Assembly: GCF_017592475.1 (NCBI RefSeq)
Contig: NZ_JAGFNP010000016.1
Coordinates: forward strand, 1 to 64,000
Length of the DNA stretch: 64,000 nt
Reading direction: 5' to 3'
Source of the DNA: Glycomyces niveus
GTDB lineage: Bacteria > Actinomycetota > Actinomycetes > Mycobacteriales > Micromonosporaceae
This document shows, piece after piece, positions 61,974-64,000 of this stretch. Under the pieces are notes generated by a model, which was not told where the DNA came from, did no database searches, and worked only from the letters and a program-made list of their open reading frames with translations. Position numbers and translations under genes: made by a program. How positions within the stretch are numbered: position 1 is the stretch's first letter; each line of letters starts with the position of its first letter.

Positions 61974-63173
61974 ATGCCCCCCGCCCGCGACGACCTGCCG
62001 CGCTCCCGCCGCCCCGGCCCCGGCTCGTACGGCTCCCGCGAGACCGCCCTGGCCGAGCCACGGCCGCTGCGCCTGCGCGACAACGGGATGCGCGTGCTCA
62101 ACGACCGGATCTCGGCGCAGGTCCGCCCCGCCGCCTCCCGCAGCGAACCCGGGCTGCCGAACCGCAAGCCCGTGCGGGCCTTCCAGGACCCGGAGCTCGC
62201 GCCCGGCCCCGGCGAAGGCGTCCTCTCGGTCCTCGTCGAGAGCACCGACCTCGCGCCCGTGATCGCCGTCGACGGCATCCCGGTCGCGGTCGGCAACGGC
62301 CAGCTCGACCTGGTCCTCCTGACCGGGCCGCACACGGTCGAAGCGCAGAGCACGTCCACCCTCGACCCGGTCGCGGTCGCCGTCGCCGACGGCGGACGCC
62401 ACCGCCTGCAGTACTTCGAGCACTGGCCCGCCGGCCACCGCGTCCTCGGCGACCTGCCCGAGACGCACGAATTCATCCCCACCAACGCCGGGTGCTGGTC
62501 CTGGCTGGCGATGACCTCCACGATCTGCTGCCTGCCGATGAGCGCGGCCATGACCCTCTTCCCTTCCGAGGACTGGCACTGGATCTCGGGGATCATCCTC
62601 GGCGCGCTCGCGGTCGTCCTCATCGCCACCGGTATCCCCCTGTGGCGCAAGGCCAAAGCCAAATACCAGCGCGACATCACCGCGCAGCGCCAGAGCCTCG
62701 CCCGCGAACCCGTCCCCCACGGCCCGGACGCGGTCTTCCTGGGCGACAACCCGACCGCTCCCCCGCCGCTCCCGATCGGCGCGGCCGCCATCGACCTGCA
62801 CCTCGCCTGCGGCAGGCACCTGTGGGCGGGCGGCCGCACAGCCGCGCACGGTTCCTTCCTCGCCCGCGCCTGGACGCCGGCGCCGCGCGTCCGCATCGAC
62901 GGCGTCGAGCAGCCCGCCTCCTGGGGCCACTGGCGCTACCACGTTCCCCCTGGCGCGCATCAGATCACGGTCGTCACCGACGGCCGCCCCGCGAACCTCG
63001 ACATCGCCGCCCGCCACACCGGCCGCCCCGGCAAGCAGCGCGAGCTCAACGTCGAAACCCAAGCGGGCCAGACGATCACGCTCACGGCCGAAGCGCACGT
63101 GTACGCCGTCTGGCGCCCGGCCACCGGCGAGATCGAGTCGTTCGAACCCCGCCTCTGGCTGGAGAGCGCCTAA
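61974..63173 (+). CDS. hypothetical membrane protein, two central helices
   Basis: 399 residues. An N-terminal beta-rich region (about 75-165), two membrane helices in the centre (about 176-196, 204-222), and a second beta-rich domain (260-399) with repeats such as VPPGAHQITVVTDG that look like PEGA/Ig-like folds. The two halves share GPHTVEA / GAHQITVV motifs, hinting at an internal duplication. ATG at 61974 behind GAGAGGAC. Stop codons overlap with the next gene on the opposite strand. Function unknown. Confidence 0.55.
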   Translation: MPPARDDLPRSRRPGPGSYGSRETALAEPRPLRLRDNGMRVLNDRISAQVRPAASRSEPGLPNRKPVRAFQDPELAPGPGEGVLSVLVESTDLAPVIAVDGIPVAVGNGQLDLVLLTGPHTVEAQSTSTLDPVAVAVADGGRHRLQYFEHWPAGHRVLGDLPETHEFIPTNAGCWSWLAMTSTICCLPMSAAMTLFPSEDWHWISGIILGALAVVLIATGIPLWRKAKAKYQRDITAQRQSLAREPVPHGPDAVFLGDNPTAPPPLPIGAAAIDLHLACGRHLWAGGRTAAHGSFLARAWTPAPRVRIDGVEQPASWGHWRYHVPPGAHQITVVTDGRPANLDIAARHTGRPGKQRELNVETQAGQTITLTAEAHVYAVWRPATGEIESFEPRLWLESA

Positions 63174-64000
63174 CCGTTCAGCGCCGCCGCGAAGCGGCGC
63201 TGCAGGTCGGCGAGCTTGTGGGTGTACAGGTGCTCCTTCTGGCGCTTGGAGTCCGCGCCTTCGACGAGCATCGGCGTGGCGTACACGAACATGCCGCCGC
63301 GCCACATCCACACGACCCGGCGCATGTTCGGCTCGGCCTTCGCGGCCTCGGCCGCGGCTTGGGCGGTCGCGATGTCCTTGGCCCACACGGTGACGTGCAC
63401 CGACGTGTCGAGGAACTCGTTGACCTTCCCGGCGATGGCGCGCCCGATGAAGCTCTTGGTGAACCGGCCGCCCTCCTTGATGGCGGGCTTGTCCGCCGCG
63501 TACGCCGCGGCCTTCGCCAACCCGCGCGGGTCGCACCAGGCCACCTCGTCGGGCACTTCGCCGCGGCTGGAACGGTAGTCGCACACCAGATCCGGCGCCT
63601 GCACCGCGGCCGGCATGACCCAGATCCGGTACGGGATGACCTTCCCGTCCTCGTCGGCGTCGCACACGCACAGGTTCTCGAACCGGACGCCGCCGCTCTC
63701 GCCGCGCACGAGGCTCCGCACCCGCTGCATCGGCAGCCCGAGCGCCCGCAGCCGCTCCAGCAGCGGACCCCACTGCGGCAGCGCGAACGCCTCGGCGTCG
63801 CTCTTCACGTCCGCGTACTCGAGGCCGTTGAGCCGCGAATGCGACTTCCACAGCCGCGCCGCGCCGTCGACCTCGTCGATCTTCGTGGAGGGCCGGTCGA
63901 GGGTGGCGTCCCCGAAGACCATGTCCGTCACGTAGACGAAGTTCTCCAGCTTGTGCCAGCGGCGTTCGTCCCCTCCGCCGCCGGCCCACTCGCCGGTGCC
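63170..64000 (-). CDS. hypothetical protein, C-terminal fragment (cut by window edge)
   Basis: 277 codons remain; the reading frame is open to the window edge (the visible end begins GTGEWAGGGGDERRWHK), so the true start lies outside. Features: RRWHKLENFVYVTDMVFGD, a beta-rich middle (VRFENLCVCDADEDGKVIPYRIWVMP) and an alpha-helical end (MFVYATPMLVEGADSKRQKEHLYTHKL). Its stop shares bases with the stop of the 61974 gene. Not recognised; the internal ATG at 63922 is unlikely to be the start. Confidence 0.55.
   Translation of the reverse strand, partial: GTGEWAGGGGDERRWHKLENFVYVTDMVFGDATLDRPSTKIDEVDGAARLWKSHSRLNGLEYADVKSDAEAFALPQWGPLLERLRALGLPMQRVRSLVRGESGGVRFENLCVCDADEDGKVIPYRIWVMPAAVQAPDLVCDYRSSRGEVPDEVAWCDPRGLAKAAAYAADKPAIKEGGRFTKSFIGRAIAGKVNEFLDTSVHVTVWAKDIATAQAAAEAAKAEPNMRRVVWMWRGGMFVYATPMLVEGADSKRQKEHLYTHKLADLQRRFAAALNG

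Overview
The window is high-GC actinobacterial DNA. It carries mycothiol synthase (mshD), an IdeR-type iron box in front of an FhuF-like gene, PHO-box-like repeats before a pit operon, a HAIR (HspR) element before clpB, and many GTG starts. The richness in secreted, arabinoxylan-directed glycoside hydrolases would suit Glycomyces or a relative, but that placement is a guess. Nearly all long ORFs opposite to the genes listed here are GC-driven shadows.

Layout. (1) 1-11.6 kb, plant cell-wall polysaccharide locus: a truncated Tat-exported ricin-fold protein, a GH5 glucanase with CBM_X2/CBM46-like modules, GH62, a ricin-fold (CBM13-like) protein, two GH43 enzymes (one with CBM6), a cytosolic DUF5060-type glycosidase and a GH36 alpha-galactosidase. 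The two outer promoter blocks are diverged inverted copies sharing a -35/-10 pair, a dyad and a LacI-type operator. One copy also holds an internally deleted ricin gene. No sugar transporter or regulator gene lies in the window. (2) 11.7-19 kb: a decayed gene, two tRNA-Ser genes, a CPBP protease, an FhuF-like protein, mshD, a NUDIX protein and the pit/DUF47 operon. (3) 19-30 kb: dinG and an AI-2E-family permease, a repeat-filled intergenic region, groES-like/tyrA/DUF885 as an overlapping operon, an HTH_42 protein, tRNA-Arg and small orphan genes. (4) 30-36 kb: a minus-strand run of exported beta-propeller and peptidase-like proteins ending in a MOSC protein, then a VOC protein and an anion permease. 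(5) 36-38 kb: a gene-poor stretch with a GGGCG microsatellite and a decayed tandem duplication of a small two-gene module. (6) 37.9-53 kb: clpB, a BRCT protein, and a striking membrane/ATPase cluster. In that cluster a DUF3686-type giant AAA ATPase, a flotillin and a YqiJ-like OB-fold membrane protein face a divergent FtsK/SpoIIIE-type ATPase and a coiled-coil membrane protein. (7) 53-64 kb: an NADP-dependent reductase with divergent TetR regulator, small membrane proteins, the molybdenum cofactor run moaC-mog-moeA-moaE, CopC-like, Gfo/Idh/MocA and several unknowns, the last cut by the window edge.

The best candidate for an undescribed system is the flotillin / YqiJ-like / DUF3686 ATPase / FtsK-like / coiled-coil cluster (41.7-53.0 kb). 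Its partners are recognisable families, but the five-gene divergent arrangement suggests one membrane-anchored machine. A neat second story is the duplication, deletion and signal-peptide sharing in the glycosidase locus.
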